NCBI GenBank assembly: GCA_910584715.1
Contig: CAJUAN010000014.1
Coordinates: 1-64,000, forward strand
Length of the DNA stretch: 64,000 nt
Direction: 5' to 3'
From: an uncultured Oscillospiraceae bacterium
Lineage (GTDB): Bacteria; Bacillota; Clostridia; Oscillospirales; Ruminococcaceae
Position numbers and translations under genes: made by a program. Shown piece by piece: positions 34,786 to 44,790 of the stretch (the first letter of the stretch is position 1; every line of letters starts with the position of its first letter). Under the pieces are notes generated by a model. That model saw only the letters and a program-made list of their open reading frames with translations, did not search any database and was not told the origin of the DNA.

Positions 34786-36042
34786 CTACGTTTCGATTAT
34801 TGATTGTCTTGAAATATTCAGTATGATACCCATCTGCACAAGCTGCATGATAAGAGCCGTTCCGCCGTAGCTGAAAAACGGCAGGGAAACTCCGGTGTTG
34901 GGTATGGTATTGGTTACAACGGCGATATTCAACAGAGCCTGTAAGCCTATCTGGACGGTAAGTCCCACCGCAAGCATCATGCCGTATTTATCGGGAGCCT
35001 TCGAGGCGATATACATTCCGCGGCAGATAAAGAGCAGGAACAGGATTATTACCATAAGCGCGCCCACAAAGCCAAGCTCCTCGCAGACTACGGCGAAAAC
35101 AAAGTCGTTTTTGGCTTCGGGAAGATAAAGAAATTTCTGGCGGGAATTGCCCAGTCCCAGACCGAAAAGCCCCCCCGAGCCTATTGCGATAAGACTGTTT
35201 TTCGTCTGCCATGTGGCGTCGGAGGCTTCCGCTCCGAAGGGGTCAGTCCATGACAGGATACGCTTTTCAAAATAGCCTATTCCCTTTACCTCTACAAGCA
35301 AAAACAGTATTACTGCCATAGCTGCAATGCCGATAACTCCAAGCACAAGCAAGTGTTTTACACGCGAACCGCCGACAAACATCATTATGATCCCGATAGC
35401 GCAAATTATAAGGGTACCCGAAAGGTGGGTCTCCATCATCATCAGTCCGGCTACAATACCGAGAAATACCAGAAACGGCACTATACCGTATTTGAAATAC
35501 TTCATTTTGGAATAGTTTACCGATATCAGGTATGAAAAAAGCATTATTATCGCAAGCTTTGTGAGCTCCGAAGGCTGAAAGGCCGGTACTTTAGGAATAC
35601 CGAAATATACCCAGCGGTAAGAGCCGCCCTGCGGATGGGTAAAGGGACCCACAAGGCACAGAACCAGCAGTACAACGCACATTCCGTAAAAGCCGTAAGC
35701 GATTATGGGCTTTCTGAACCAGTGGTAATCGAAAAAGGACGCGAAAAACATTCCCACCAGACCTATGCCAGCCATTCCAAGCTGGCTGCGGACGTATGCG
35801 GTGCCGTCTCCGCCCTCCTCCTTTATTGCCCAGGCGTAGCCCGCCGAGAACATCATGATGATGCCCATTACCAGCAGTATCATTACGATGAGCAGGAATG
35901 GATAATCTATAGGTCCGGTCGCTATTTTTTCCCGGTACCCCGCAGAGGTTCCGCCGGAGGTTATTCTTTTTTTCCGCGCGCCGTTTCCGTTTGGCGCGCT
36001 TCTTCTTTTGCCGTTCGGAACGGCGCTTGACGCATTCTGCAC
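34786..36042 (-). CDS. ftsW: Lipid II polymerase FtsW
   Basis: A 418-residue SEDS-family protein with a basic N-terminal tail of about 45 residues and ten hydrophobic segments. The SEDS signature 'PNTGVSLPFFSYGGTALIMQ' is near the C-terminus. It polymerises lipid II with the class B penicillin-binding protein encoded upstream. It begins with GTG; AAAGGAGG lies 7 bases upstream. dcw position argues for FtsW over RodA or SpoVE, though SpoVE is close. Confidence 0.9.
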   Translation of the reverse strand: MQNASSAVPNGKRRSAPNGNGARKKRITSGGTSAGYREKIATGPIDYPFLLIVMILLVMGIIMMFSAGYAWAIKEEGGDGTAYVRSQLGMAGIGLVGMFFASFFDYHWFRKPIIAYGFYGMCVVLLVLCLVGPFTHPQGGSYRWVYFGIPKVPAFQPSELTKLAIIMLFSYLISVNYSKMKYFKYGIVPFLVFLGIVAGLMMMETHLSGTLIICAIGIIMMFVGGSRVKHLLVLGVIGIAAMAVILFLLVEVKGIGYFEKRILSWTDPFGAEASDATWQTKNSLIAIGSGGLFGLGLGNSRQKFLYLPEAKNDFVFAVVCEELGFVGALMVIILFLLFICRGMYIASKAPDKYGMMLAVGLTVQIGLQALLNIAVVTNTIPNTGVSLPFFSYGGTALIMQLVQMGIILNISRQSIIET

Positions 36043-36081
36043 CGGTATGCCTCCTTTGGGATAATTTTGTAAGCGTTTAGA

Positions 36082-37095
36082 TTATATGAGATTATAGATC
36101 AAATTTGCCGCTATACCCGCGATAAGAGCGGCGGCCGAAAAGGTTATAACTATTTTATACTCAGACCAGCCGCAAAGCTCGAAGTGGTGATGTATGGGGG
36201 ACATCTTGAAAAGCCTTTTGCCCTTTGTCAGCTTGAAGTAGGTTACCTGGATCACCACCGAAAGCGCGTCCAGTACATAGACGATCGCTATCAGCGCAAG
36301 CAGCAGGTGCTTGTGCATGGCAAAGCCCATAGCGCAGACCGCTCCCCCGAGGAACATTGAGCCCGTGTCTCCCATAAAGACCTTTGCGGGGTGCAGGTTC
36401 CAGACAAGAAAGCCAAGGCAGGCTCCCGCAAGAGCCATGGCGAATATGGAGTACTCCCACTCGCCCATTGCCGCGCAGAGCATTACAAAGGAAAGCCCGA
36501 CTATTACAGTTACGGAGCCGCAGAGACCGTCCACGCCGTCGGTAAGGTTCACCGCGTTGGTGAGGAATATCAGGTACAGCACCATTATGGGGTAGTAGAA
36601 GATACCGAAATCCACGTCGCCGAAAAAGGGAAATGCGATTGCGGTTGAGCGGTCTCCAAGCAGCCAGAGCGCGTACAGGAACGCCGCGCTTACTATAAAC
36701 TGCATGACCATTTTCTGCTTTGCTTTAAGACCTAAATTCTGCTTCTTAACAGCTTTTATATAGTCGTCCGTGAAGCCTATGCAGCCGTTCAGGAGCGCAA
36801 AGGCAAGTCCCGCAAGAAGACGGTAAAGCCCCGTGTTGTCGGGTACCGCCGTACCGCCGTTCTGCCTGAAGCGGAATATCGCGTATCCTGCCGCAGCAGC
36901 GACTAAAGTACCGATAATGAACATGAAACCGCCCATCATTGGGGTACCCTGTTTGCTCTTGTGCCACGCGGGGCCTTTCTCGTATATAGTCTGACCGAAA
37001 TGCAGCTTTTTAAGCAGCGGAATGAGAAAAATTCCCGCTGCCGCCGATACGCCGAAGGCTATCAGCGCAACCACCGTGTTTACCCAGAACGGCAT
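36082..37095 (-). CDS. mraY: Phospho-N-acetylmuramoyl-pentapeptide transferase
   Basis: A 337-residue integral membrane enzyme that makes lipid I. Motifs: the substrate-loop 'GFTDDYIKAVKKQNLGLKAKQK', the catalytic 'NAVNLTDGVDGL' and C-terminal 'PIHHHFELCGWSE'. Ten hydrophobic segments. The ribosome site is weak (GGTGGTG). Lies between murE-murF and ftsW; murD, often here, is missing. Confidence 0.96.
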   Translation of the reverse strand: MPFWVNTVVALIAFGVSAAAGIFLIPLLKKLHFGQTIYEKGPAWHKSKQGTPMMGGFMFIIGTLVAAAAGYAIFRFRQNGGTAVPDNTGLYRLLAGLAFALLNGCIGFTDDYIKAVKKQNLGLKAKQKMVMQFIVSAAFLYALWLLGDRSTAIAFPFFGDVDFGIFYYPIMVLYLIFLTNAVNLTDGVDGLCGSVTVIVGLSFVMLCAAMGEWEYSIFAMALAGACLGFLVWNLHPAKVFMGDTGSMFLGGAVCAMGFAMHKHLLLALIAIVYVLDALSVVIQVTYFKLTKGKRLFKMSPIHHHFELCGWSEYKIVITFSAAALIAGIAANLIYNLI

Positions 37096-37162
37096 TTAAC
37101 GCACCACCATAACCAAAATTTATTCTATCTGTAATATTTTGCGCTTAGTATACTTTGAGCAA

Positions 37163-40045
37163 TTAACAATCCTTATAGAATTCCTCGATAAGCTCCTCCA
37201 TGTGCATACCGCGGCTCGCTTTAAAGAGCACGATATCGTTTGGCTTGAGCTTGTATTTCATAAAGTTCAGCACCGTTTTCGGGTCTTCGGAGTGGCCCGC
37301 GTGCATTCCCAGCTCGTCGGCTCTTGCGGCAATGGCCGCGGCGTTTTTGCCGTAGCAGACCATTAAGTCCACGCCCTTGCTGACAACGTACTCGCCGATC
37401 TGTCTGTGAAGCTCCTCGGAGCTTTCGCCCAGTTCGAGCATATCTCCCAGTACCGCGACCCGTCTGCCGCCCTCCTTGGGCTTCATTTCGCAGAGCACGT
37501 CTACAGCCGCCTTTACCGAATCTGGTGAGGCGTTGTAGCAGTCCGCGATTATCATTTGCTCGCCACGCTTCTGGACGTGCTGCCTCAGTGAATCGGGCTG
37601 GAAGCCGCTGAGCATTTCTGCGGCGGCAACAGGGTCGCAGCCCGCGTTTATTGCGGTACATATTGCCGCAAGGGCGTTATAGATATGGTGCCGTCCCGGA
37701 CAGAACAGTGCTACGTCGCATATTATCTCTCCGTCATGTCTGACATTGAAGTACATTCTGTCAGGATATGTGCATATTTCCATGGCTCTGTAATCGACCT
37801 TTTCGTTGTCGATTCCGTAGGTGATAACCTGACGATAGCCGTCGTACTCCTCTTTGAGAGGGAAAAGCAGGCGGTCGTCACCGTTTACTATCAGCGGAGC
37901 TTTTCTGTCCGCGCCTTTAAGTATTTCAAGCTTAGCGTCCAGTATGCCCTCCTGGGAGCCCAGGTTTTCCATGTGGGAATATCCGATATTGGTTATAACG
38001 CAGATATTGGGCTTTGAGGCTCTCGAAAGCTTTTCTATCTCTCCGAAGTCGGACATACCCATTTCCAAAACCGCCGCCGAACAGCTTCTGTTCAGCTTGA
38101 ATATTGTAAAGGGCAGACCTATCTCGTTGTTGTGGTTTCCCTCCGTTTTGTAAACGCTGTGCTTGCAGGACAGGGCAAGAGCGATCATGTCTTTGGTAGA
38201 GGTCTTTCCCACGCTTCCGGTAACGCCCACCACAACGGGGTCGAACTGCATTCTGTAGTGCCTTGCAAGGTCGAGCAGAGCCTTGCGGCAGCTTTTTACC
38301 ACGATACTGGGGACGTTTGCAATAGTACGCTCGGTAATCGCCAGCACCGCACCTTTGTCTACAGCCTGACGTGCAAAGTCGTGACCGTCGAAGCGTTCGC
38401 CTTTAAGAGCTACGAAAACGCCGCCCTGGATAACGTCCCGGGTGTCGGAGAAGAACCAGCACATAGGCACGCGCCTTTCAAAATTCCTTACGGAGAAGGG
38501 CTTTCCGCCGGTGATGTCCATTATCTCGTTAATGGTCACCATGTCGTACATTTCGGGGTCGTATCTTCTGCGGACGTAGCTCTGCATTATTTCCTTGACG
38601 ATCTCACGCTCGTCGAACCGTATATGAACGTCGTCCTTTAAGATCTGGTAATCCTCGTGACCCTTGCCCGCAAGAACGATTATGTCGTCCTTTTCCGCAA
38701 TGGTTATCGCCCTGCGGATAGCAGCTTTGCGGTCGGTTATCCTCATATAGGGCTTGGTGTGTTCAAGTCCCGCAACGATATCGTCTATAATTGCTTCGGG
38801 GTCTTCGTTCCGCGGATTGTCCGAGGTGACTATGAGCATATCGGCGTACTTTTCCGCAGCCTGCGCCATAAGCGGACGCTTTGTTTTGTCCCTGTCCCCA
38901 CCGCAGCCGAACAGGCATATGAGACGTCCCGAACAGTTTTCCTTGATATTGGGGAGCATATTTTCCAGCGCGTCGGGGGAATGGGCGTAGTCGCAGATGA
39001 CCATAAAATCCCTGCCCGTAGGGATAAACTCGCATCTTCCCTTTACCCCGGGGAAGCCTCCCATTGCGGCGGCTATGGCGTTTATGGGCAGGCTGAGCTT
39101 TATGCAGACAGCTATAGCCTCTACCGCGTTCAGGACGTTGTAGAGTCCCATCATAGGCAGAGCAAAGGGATAGTTTTTATTGGACGCGCTTACCCAGAAG
39201 CGGGTAATGCCGCCCTCAAACTTTATCTTGTCGCCTTTAAGGTCGGCAGCCTGACCGCTTACGGAGCAGGATATTCTTTCAACGCCGCTGTTTGCAAGCT
39301 CTTGCCAGAGGCGCATACCGTAGCGGTCGTCGATATTGATAACGGCTGTTTCGCAGTGCTCGGTGAAAAGTTTTTTCTTCGCCTCGTAGTAGCTCTCCAT
39401 ATCGCCGTGATAATCAAGATGATCCCTGGAAAGATTGGTAAAGACCGCAATCCTGAACTTTGCGGGACCTATCCTGTTCTGGGCAAGGGCAAAGGAGGAT
39501 ACCTCCATTACCACGCAGTCACAGCCGCTTTTCGCCATGTCATACCAAAGCTTATAGAGCTCGAACACACGGGGCGTTGTGGGAGTCGAACCGTCGGTCT
39601 GGACGGGCTTTCCGTTTATCAGACAGCCCGTTGTGCCGATAAAGCCCACACGGTGTCCCTTTGCAGCCAGAACTTCCTTTATCATGGTGGCGAGAGTGGT
39701 CTTTCCGTTTGTTCCCGTAACGCCGATAAGCTTCATTCTGCGCTCCGGGTGGTTGAACCATACCGCGCAGAGATGTCCGTAAAATTCGCGGGTATCGGAG
39801 ACAACTATTTGATTGTCAAGTCCCAGGTCGTACTCGGCTACAACGCACAGCGCGCCCTTTTCAAGAGCCTCGTCGGCAAAGTCGTGACCGTCAAAACGCG
39901 CTCCTTTGATACATACGAAAATATATCCGGCGGCAACCTCTTCGGTACTGTCGGTAATTCCCTCAACCGCCGCCCGCTTGTCTGAAACGGTTACAGCCGC
40001 AGGCATAGCTTTTCTCGCTTCGTCAATAAGCTCGTCAAGTCTCAT
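37163..40045 (-). CDS. murE-murF: MurE-MurF fusion: mDAP ligase plus D-Ala-D-Ala ligase
   Basis: A 960-residue protein joining two consecutive Mur ligases. Residues 1 to about 490 are MurE: ATP loop GVTGTNGKTT near 113, and DNPR near 408, the motif for meso-diaminopimelate rather than lysine. Residues about 500-960 are MurF: 'INEIMDITGG', ATP loop GVTGSVGKTS near 612, 'GNHNNEIGLP'. The frame is open across the junction, with an AAGGAAATAATG that could allow internal initiation but lies inside the MurE end. MurE-MurF fusions are known in a few bacteria such as Bordetella. AGAGGATG precedes the ATG. Confidence 0.95.
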   Translation of the reverse strand: MRLDELIDEARKAMPAAVTVSDKRAAVEGITDSTEEVAAGYIFVCIKGARFDGHDFADEALEKGALCVVAEYDLGLDNQIVVSDTREFYGHLCAVWFNHPERRMKLIGVTGTNGKTTLATMIKEVLAAKGHRVGFIGTTGCLINGKPVQTDGSTPTTPRVFELYKLWYDMAKSGCDCVVMEVSSFALAQNRIGPAKFRIAVFTNLSRDHLDYHGDMESYYEAKKKLFTEHCETAVINIDDRYGMRLWQELANSGVERISCSVSGQAADLKGDKIKFEGGITRFWVSASNKNYPFALPMMGLYNVLNAVEAIAVCIKLSLPINAIAAAMGGFPGVKGRCEFIPTGRDFMVICDYAHSPDALENMLPNIKENCSGRLICLFGCGGDRDKTKRPLMAQAAEKYADMLIVTSDNPRNEDPEAIIDDIVAGLEHTKPYMRITDRKAAIRRAITIAEKDDIIVLAGKGHEDYQILKDDVHIRFDEREIVKEIMQSYVRRRYDPEMYDMVTINEIMDITGGKPFSVRNFERRVPMCWFFSDTRDVIQGGVFVALKGERFDGHDFARQAVDKGAVLAITERTIANVPSIVVKSCRKALLDLARHYRMQFDPVVVGVTGSVGKTSTKDMIALALSCKHSVYKTEGNHNNEIGLPFTIFKLNRSCSAAVLEMGMSDFGEIEKLSRASKPNICVITNIGYSHMENLGSQEGILDAKLEILKGADRKAPLIVNGDDRLLFPLKEEYDGYRQVITYGIDNEKVDYRAMEICTYPDRMYFNVRHDGEIICDVALFCPGRHHIYNALAAICTAINAGCDPVAAAEMLSGFQPDSLRQHVQKRGEQMIIADCYNASPDSVKAAVDVLCEMKPKEGGRRVAVLGDMLELGESSEELHRQIGEYVVSKGVDLMVCYGKNAAAIAARADELGMHAGHSEDPKTVLNFMKYKLKPNDIVLFKASRGMHMEELIEEFYKDC

Positions 40046-40095
40046 TCAAATCATCCTCTTTCCGTATGTATCCTTATCGGTACAGGAACAGCGCG

Positions 40096-42405
40096 CTATC
40101 CCTCGTCCTTTATAACAAATATAACTTCTATTATCGTACCCTTGGGAACGACGTTTCCCTCGGCGTAGTTCTGGCTGTAGGCTATTGCTCCCGAATGGTT
40201 GGCGGCTCCGTCTCCTACCTTGAAGTTAAGATCGGCGTTGGTAAGTATGGAGTTTACGTCGGACAGTCCGTAGCCGATTATGTTGGGGACTGTGGTATAT
40301 TCCGTCTCATAGTTTTCCTCGGTATAGAGCACCACCCTGCCGTTTCGCGGTATGGAGCTTGCCCTCGCGGGTACCTGCGCCACAACGGTTTCTCCGCTGC
40401 CCACAACCGTTACCGACAGGCTGAGAGCTTCAAGAGTCTCCTTGGCGATGCTTACCGCCTGACCCTCGACCGCGGGAAGAGTAACTCCCAGAGCTTTAAG
40501 TTCCTCCTCGGTGTATTCGGGATAGTATCCCATATAGGGCAGAGCCTCTTTCAGAACGTTTACCACAGCAGGCACGGCAACGATGCTTCCGTAGTACATA
40601 AGCGAACCGTTAGCGTCCTTTGCCGTAGGCTCGTCTACCATAACAAGCATGATTATCTCCGGGTCATCGGCAGGAGCGAAAGCGCAGTATGAGGAAACGT
40701 ACAGATCGTCGTTTCCCGTTTCGCGGCTCTTGTCGATCTTTTGGGACGTACCGGATTTTCCTCCGATAGCGTAGCCCTTGATGTAGGCGTTTGAACCGTC
40801 CTTTCTGTTTACAACGCTTTCCAGTACCTGCCGCATTTCCGCGGAGGTCTCCTCGGAGATGACCTGTCTCTTTATGGACGGCTCTGTGGTCTTTATGACG
40901 TTTCCGTTATGGTCGACTATCTTGCTTACCACATAGGGGGTAACGAGGTACCCTCCGTTAACGACCGCGGCGTACGCTGTTATCATCTGGAGCGGGGTCA
41001 CCTTGTTGGTCTGTCCGAAAGAACAGGACGCAAGCTCAACGGGACCTTTCTCGCTGGTGTTGACGTAAATGCTGTTCGCCTCGCCGGGCAGGTCTATGCC
41101 CGTAGGCTCGGTGAAGCCGTATGCCTTGAAGTAGTCGAAAAATTTATCCTTGCCCAGAAGCTGTCCTATCTGGATAAAGGCAGGGTTGCAGGAGTTTGTC
41201 ATAGCCGTGGTGAAGTCCTGCGAACCGTGGGAATAATTCGCCCAGCAGTGGATATCGGTGTCCGCGACGGTTATTACCTGTCCGCAGTTAAATGTGGAGT
41301 TAAGGCTTATGGCTTTTTCTTCCAGAGCCGCCGAACCCGTTACTACCTTGAATACGGAGCCGGGGAAGTACAGCTCGGTGATAGCCTTGTTCTTCCACTG
41401 CTGCTCACGGAGTGTTACGTAAAGCTCGTTGTACTCGTCCTCATCGACGACGCCCGAAAGCTTCGCCGTATCCGCGGGATTATAGAGGGAATTCCTGTCG
41501 TTCAGGTCGAAGCCGGGGGTACTTGCCATTGCCTTGACCGCTCCGGTTTTAGCTTCCATGATTATGGCGCAGGCGCGGTTCTGAACGTCGTGAGCCTCCA
41601 CCTGCTGCTCAAGGTATTTTTCCGCGTAGTACTGCAAGGTCATGTCCAGCGTTAAGTACAGGGAATTTCCGTCCTGCGCGTCGTATATCTTGTCGTTCTT
41701 GTAGGGCATTTCGTTTTGGAAAGCGTCCACGGCGGAAATAACCTTTCCGTCCACGCCCTTCAGGTAATCGTTGTATTTGGATTCAACACCGTAAATGCCG
41801 TCTCCGTCATAGTTCGTAAAGCCTATTACCGCCGCGGCAAGCTCTCCCTGGGGATAGTACCGCTTGGTGTCAAGCTCATGGAAAATAAGGTTGCCCAGCT
41901 TTTCCTCGCTTGCCCGGGCAAATATCTTGTCGTGTACCGGCTTTTCCACGGACTTGGCTATAAGCGACCAGTGGGTGTCGGTTCTTTCCGTAAGCTTTTT
42001 CACAACGTAATCGTAGGTAACGTCGCCGCCCAGCTCCTCGCTGAGTATGGTCGCAGCCGCGTCTATCATACGCTCCGATTCAAGCTTTTCGGAGGCGCTG
42101 CCGTCCTCCTCCGCTTTTTTTTCCTTTTTCTGCTGATCGCTGAGCACGATAGGGTCAACGCATATGGAGTACACCGTAGCCGACTGGGCAAGAATTTTTC
42201 CGTTTGCATCGTAAATACTGCCGCGGTTTGCCTTGACCGTTTTGCTCTTGAACTGGGTGTCGTTGGCAAGAGTCTGATATTTCAGATTATCGGTTATGGA
42301 GGTCTCGAACAAGCTTACCAGTATCCAGCCTGTAAACGCCAGAAAAAGCGGCAGTACGACCAGATTAAGCTTGAATCTCATTTTATTTGTAGGCTGATAA
42401 GACAA
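40096..42405 (-). CDS. Class B penicillin-binding protein with PASTA domains
   Basis: A 769-residue transpeptidase of the FtsI/SpoVD/PBP2x group. One N-terminal membrane helix (about 9-32), 'KANRGSIYDANGKILAQSA' dimerisation block, then the catalytic motifs SVFK (Ser near 349), SCN (near 403) and KSGT (near 549; KTGT is commoner). Two PASTA-like repeats close the protein (about 640-765). dcw position implies the septal transpeptidase working with FtsW. The TTG at 42405 is preferred: AAAGGAG lies about 9 bases upstream, while the later ATG has no ribosome site. Confidence 0.9.
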   Translation of the reverse strand: MSYQPTNKMRFKLNLVVLPLFLAFTGWILVSLFETSITDNLKYQTLANDTQFKSKTVKANRGSIYDANGKILAQSATVYSICVDPIVLSDQQKKEKKAEEDGSASEKLESERMIDAAATILSEELGGDVTYDYVVKKLTERTDTHWSLIAKSVEKPVHDKIFARASEEKLGNLIFHELDTKRYYPQGELAAAVIGFTNYDGDGIYGVESKYNDYLKGVDGKVISAVDAFQNEMPYKNDKIYDAQDGNSLYLTLDMTLQYYAEKYLEQQVEAHDVQNRACAIIMEAKTGAVKAMASTPGFDLNDRNSLYNPADTAKLSGVVDEDEYNELYVTLREQQWKNKAITELYFPGSVFKVVTGSAALEEKAISLNSTFNCGQVITVADTDIHCWANYSHGSQDFTTAMTNSCNPAFIQIGQLLGKDKFFDYFKAYGFTEPTGIDLPGEANSIYVNTSEKGPVELASCSFGQTNKVTPLQMITAYAAVVNGGYLVTPYVVSKIVDHNGNVIKTTEPSIKRQVISEETSAEMRQVLESVVNRKDGSNAYIKGYAIGGKSGTSQKIDKSRETGNDDLYVSSYCAFAPADDPEIIMLVMVDEPTAKDANGSLMYYGSIVAVPAVVNVLKEALPYMGYYPEYTEEELKALGVTLPAVEGQAVSIAKETLEALSLSVTVVGSGETVVAQVPARASSIPRNGRVVLYTEENYETEYTTVPNIIGYGLSDVNSILTNADLNFKVGDGAANHSGAIAYSQNYAEGNVVPKGTIIEVIFVIKDEG

Positions 42406-42512
42406 AACGTCCGCTCCTTTCGGAAAAGTTTCCCCCGATTATCCGATGTTATCACGTTCAAAATAGGGCGTGCCGCTTTCAGAACGGTGCCGCCCTAAAA
42501 TATACTATTTCG

Positions 42513-42974
42513 TCAGCCGCGGATATATTCCAGAAAATCACCGAATGCGTTCTTTATTTTCAGGAAAACATTATCCTCCCCTTCGGGAATATCCGCAACG
42601 CTGCCGTTTGATATGCTCACATATTCTATCTGAGACTTGTCCAGCTTCTGCATTCCGAGGATATTCTCCACATAGCTCTCAACGGATTTCAGCGCAGTCT
42701 TTTCCTCTATTTCGGACTGCATTCTCACGTTCTCGCTGGCAAGCATTTCCACAGCCTTGGTCTGATTTGTTATCTCGGCGTGAATGGCGGCGTTTTCCAC
42801 CTTTCCGTAAATGACCGCGCCGAGAATAAGTCCCGCCGCCGCCGTAAAGGCGATCATCTTCGGAGCGGACCCAACGTTCTCCGCTTTCTGCCTGCGGACG
42901 CGTATTTTGGGCGCCTTTTCGGGAGCTACGTCCTCATATTTGGTGAGATCGTAGGCAAGATTATTTTTACTCAT
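42513..42974 (-). CDS. ftsL: Cell division protein FtsL-like
   Basis: A 153-residue bitopic protein: about 38 basic cytoplasmic residues, one transmembrane helix (about 40-58), then a coiled coil (about 65-110). Size, topology and position between rsmH and the transpeptidase identify it as FtsL, which pairs with DivIC and DivIB in the divisome. GAAAGGAATAAAA precedes the ATG. Confidence 0.82.
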   Translation of the reverse strand: MSKNNLAYDLTKYEDVAPEKAPKIRVRRQKAENVGSAPKMIAFTAAAGLILGAVIYGKVENAAIHAEITNQTKAVEMLASENVRMQSEIEEKTALKSVESYVENILGMQKLDKSQIEYVSISNGSVADIPEGEDNVFLKIKNAFGDFLEYIRG

Positions 42975-43053
42975 TTTTATTCCTTTCTTTTGTCCGTCCT
43001 TGTCTTACACATCTTTTTCTTTTTGTATCCGATACAAAAACGTTTCGGGAAAT

Positions 43054-43980
43054 TTAAAGCTTTTCTATAACTCTGAGCTTTGCGCTCCTGCTTCTGGGGT
43101 TTTTCTCCTGCTCCTCGGGAGAAGCCTCGGCGGGCTTGCGGTTAACGAGCCGTCCCCTCGGAGTTTTTCCGCAGACGCACTGGGGAAAATCCGGCGGGCA
43201 TATGCAGCCTTTGCAGAATGACGCGAATCTTTGCTTGACTATCCTGTCCTCAATGGAATGAAAGGTTATAACGCACAGTCTTCCTCCCGGCTTAAGAAGC
43301 TCAAAAGCTTCGTCAAGGCCCCTGTCAAGGTGCTCGAACTCGCAGTTTACCGCTATCCTGAGCGCCTGAAAGGTCTTTCGGCAGGGGTTTTTGTCTCTTT
43401 TGAACTTTGCGGGTACCGAAGCCCCGACGATCTCCGCCAGCTCTCCCGTAGTCTCGATGAGCTTTTCGGCGCGCCGCCTGACTATTTCTCCCGCAATTCG
43501 GCGGCTGAACTTTTCTTCGCCGTATTCGAACAGTATCCTTGCAAGCTCGCTTTCCGCAAGGGTATTCACCAGATCGGCGGCGGTCTGTCCCTCCTGGGAC
43601 ATTCTCATATCCAAAGGAGCGTTTCCGTGGTACGAAAAGCCTCTTTCTTCGGTATCAAGCTGGTGGGAGGATACTCCCAGATCCAGAAGTATGCCGTCGG
43701 CGGCTTCTATGCCGTTTTCACGGGCGATATACCTTATATCGGAATAGTTTCCTCTCGCCACCCTGAAACCGTAGGGAGCAAGTCTTTCCGAAGCGGCGCG
43801 AACCGCGTCGGGATCCCTGTCGATGCCGAGCAGCGTTCCTCCCGACAGCCTTTTAGCTATCTCCCGGGAATGACCCGCACCGCCGCAGGTGCCGTCAATG
43901 TAAACGCCCTTGGGCTTTATATCAAGTCCTGTCAGTACCTCCTCAAGAAGTACCGGCAGGTGGTAAAAGTTACTGTCCAT
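43054..43980 (-). CDS. rsmH: 16S rRNA m4C1402 methyltransferase
   Basis: A 308-residue SAM-dependent methyltransferase (MraW). N-terminal 'YHLPVLLEEVLTGL', SAM motif 'GTCGGAGHSREIAKRL', and the family blocks 'LDLGVSSHQLDTEERGFSY' and 'CEFEHLDRGLDEAF'. N4-methylates C1402 of 16S rRNA. Second gene of the dcw operon, 21 bp after mraZ. Confidence 0.97.
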   Translation of the reverse strand: MDSNFYHLPVLLEEVLTGLDIKPKGVYIDGTCGGAGHSREIAKRLSGGTLLGIDRDPDAVRAASERLAPYGFRVARGNYSDIRYIARENGIEAADGILLDLGVSSHQLDTEERGFSYHGNAPLDMRMSQEGQTAADLVNTLAESELARILFEYGEEKFSRRIAGEIVRRRAEKLIETTGELAEIVGASVPAKFKRDKNPCRKTFQALRIAVNCEFEHLDRGLDEAFELLKPGGRLCVITFHSIEDRIVKQRFASFCKGCICPPDFPQCVCGKTPRGRLVNRKPAEASPEEQEKNPRSRSAKLRVIEKL

Positions 43981-44001
43981 AATTATCCTTTAACATTGTT
44001 A

Positions 44002-44430
44002 TCAGAACGAAATGTCGGACAAAGCGTCCGAGAGCATTTCGCCGGTTATCTCGGAGCTGAACTCCTTGAAGCGGGAGGTGTCCCATATCTCGGCGCGGTC
44101 TATAACGCCGAGTACTGTTATATCGTGGTCGAGCCCCGCATAGTCGCGGAGATTCTGCGGGATAAGGATACGTCCCTGCTTGTCGGGTTCCACGGTGCAG
44201 GCGTTTATGATTATCATTTTGGCGGCTTTGGCTTTGGTACCGGTAAGGGTGCGGAGCTTCTCTGTAAATATATCCCAATCCTCCGCGGAATATACATACA
44301 GGCAGCCGTCCAGACCGATAGTTACGATAAAGCTGACGCCGAGGCGCTCGCGGAGCTTTGTGGGGAACGCCATTCTTCCCTTTGCGTCCATAGTATGCTC
44401 GTAAGTGCCCATTAAGGAATTGCCCGCCAT
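44002..44430 (-). CDS. mraZ: Transcriptional regulator MraZ
   Basis: A 142-residue protein with two tandem AbrB-like half-domains, each carrying the DxxxR signature: DAKGRMAFPTKLRE and DKQGRILIPQNLRD. MraZ binds short direct repeats upstream of its own operon and tunes dcw expression; such repeats are present here. AAAGGGCGGTG leads to the ATG. First gene of the cluster. Confidence 0.97.
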   Translation of the reverse strand: MAGNSLMGTYEHTMDAKGRMAFPTKLRERLGVSFIVTIGLDGCLYVYSAEDWDIFTEKLRTLTGTKAKAAKMIIINACTVEPDKQGRILIPQNLRDYAGLDHDITVLGVIDRAEIWDTSRFKEFSSEITGEMLSDALSDISF

Positions 44431-44514
44431 GCTTTATCACCGCCCTTTGCTTTAAGTCATAGACTGAAATATGCGGGAACTTTCCCGCTGTTCGGAAGAG
44501 GTTTTCCACCGTGT

Positions 44515-44571
44515 GTGGAAAGTTGGGTGGAAAATTCACCACTTTTCACCTCAAACCAGTGACTTTTCACC
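44515..44571 (-). promoter_or_regulatory. Candidate MraZ boxes
   Basis: On the minus strand GGTGAAAAGT occurs twice 21 bp apart (44562-44571 and 44541-44550). On the plus strand two further GTGGAAA copies (44515-44521 and about 44527-44533) face them. The set lies between the mraZ promoter and mraZ, where MraZ repeats are expected. Confidence 0.6.
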
Positions 44572-44582
44572 ACTGTAATGAT

Positions 44583-44611
44583 ATTATACACCAACGCCGA
44601 CCAAATTGCAA
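44583..44611 (-). promoter_or_regulatory. Promoter of the dcw operon
   Basis: Minus strand TTGCAA (44606-44611), 17 bp, TATAAT (44583-44588). Confidence 0.82.
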
Positions 44612-44790
44612 GAACTGAGAGAATTTGTCCCGAAAATTAACAATGAAATTTCAGGTGAGATTTTATGCAATTTGACTACAGTCACATTACCTAAAGAAAA
44701 TTAGTTTTAAAAATTAACTTTAAGTATATTTTAACCGTCAAGGTGCACAAAAAAATCTGTGGAATTTGTACGCTAAATTTTATAAGCTTA

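Noticed and set aside
38657..39985. Long plus-strand open frame (442 codons) opposite murE-murF, and a 394-codon one opposite rsmH/mraZ at 43231-44415
   Set aside because: Antisense shadows of high-GC third-position coding in clear minus-strand genes; no ribosome site and no recognisable domain.
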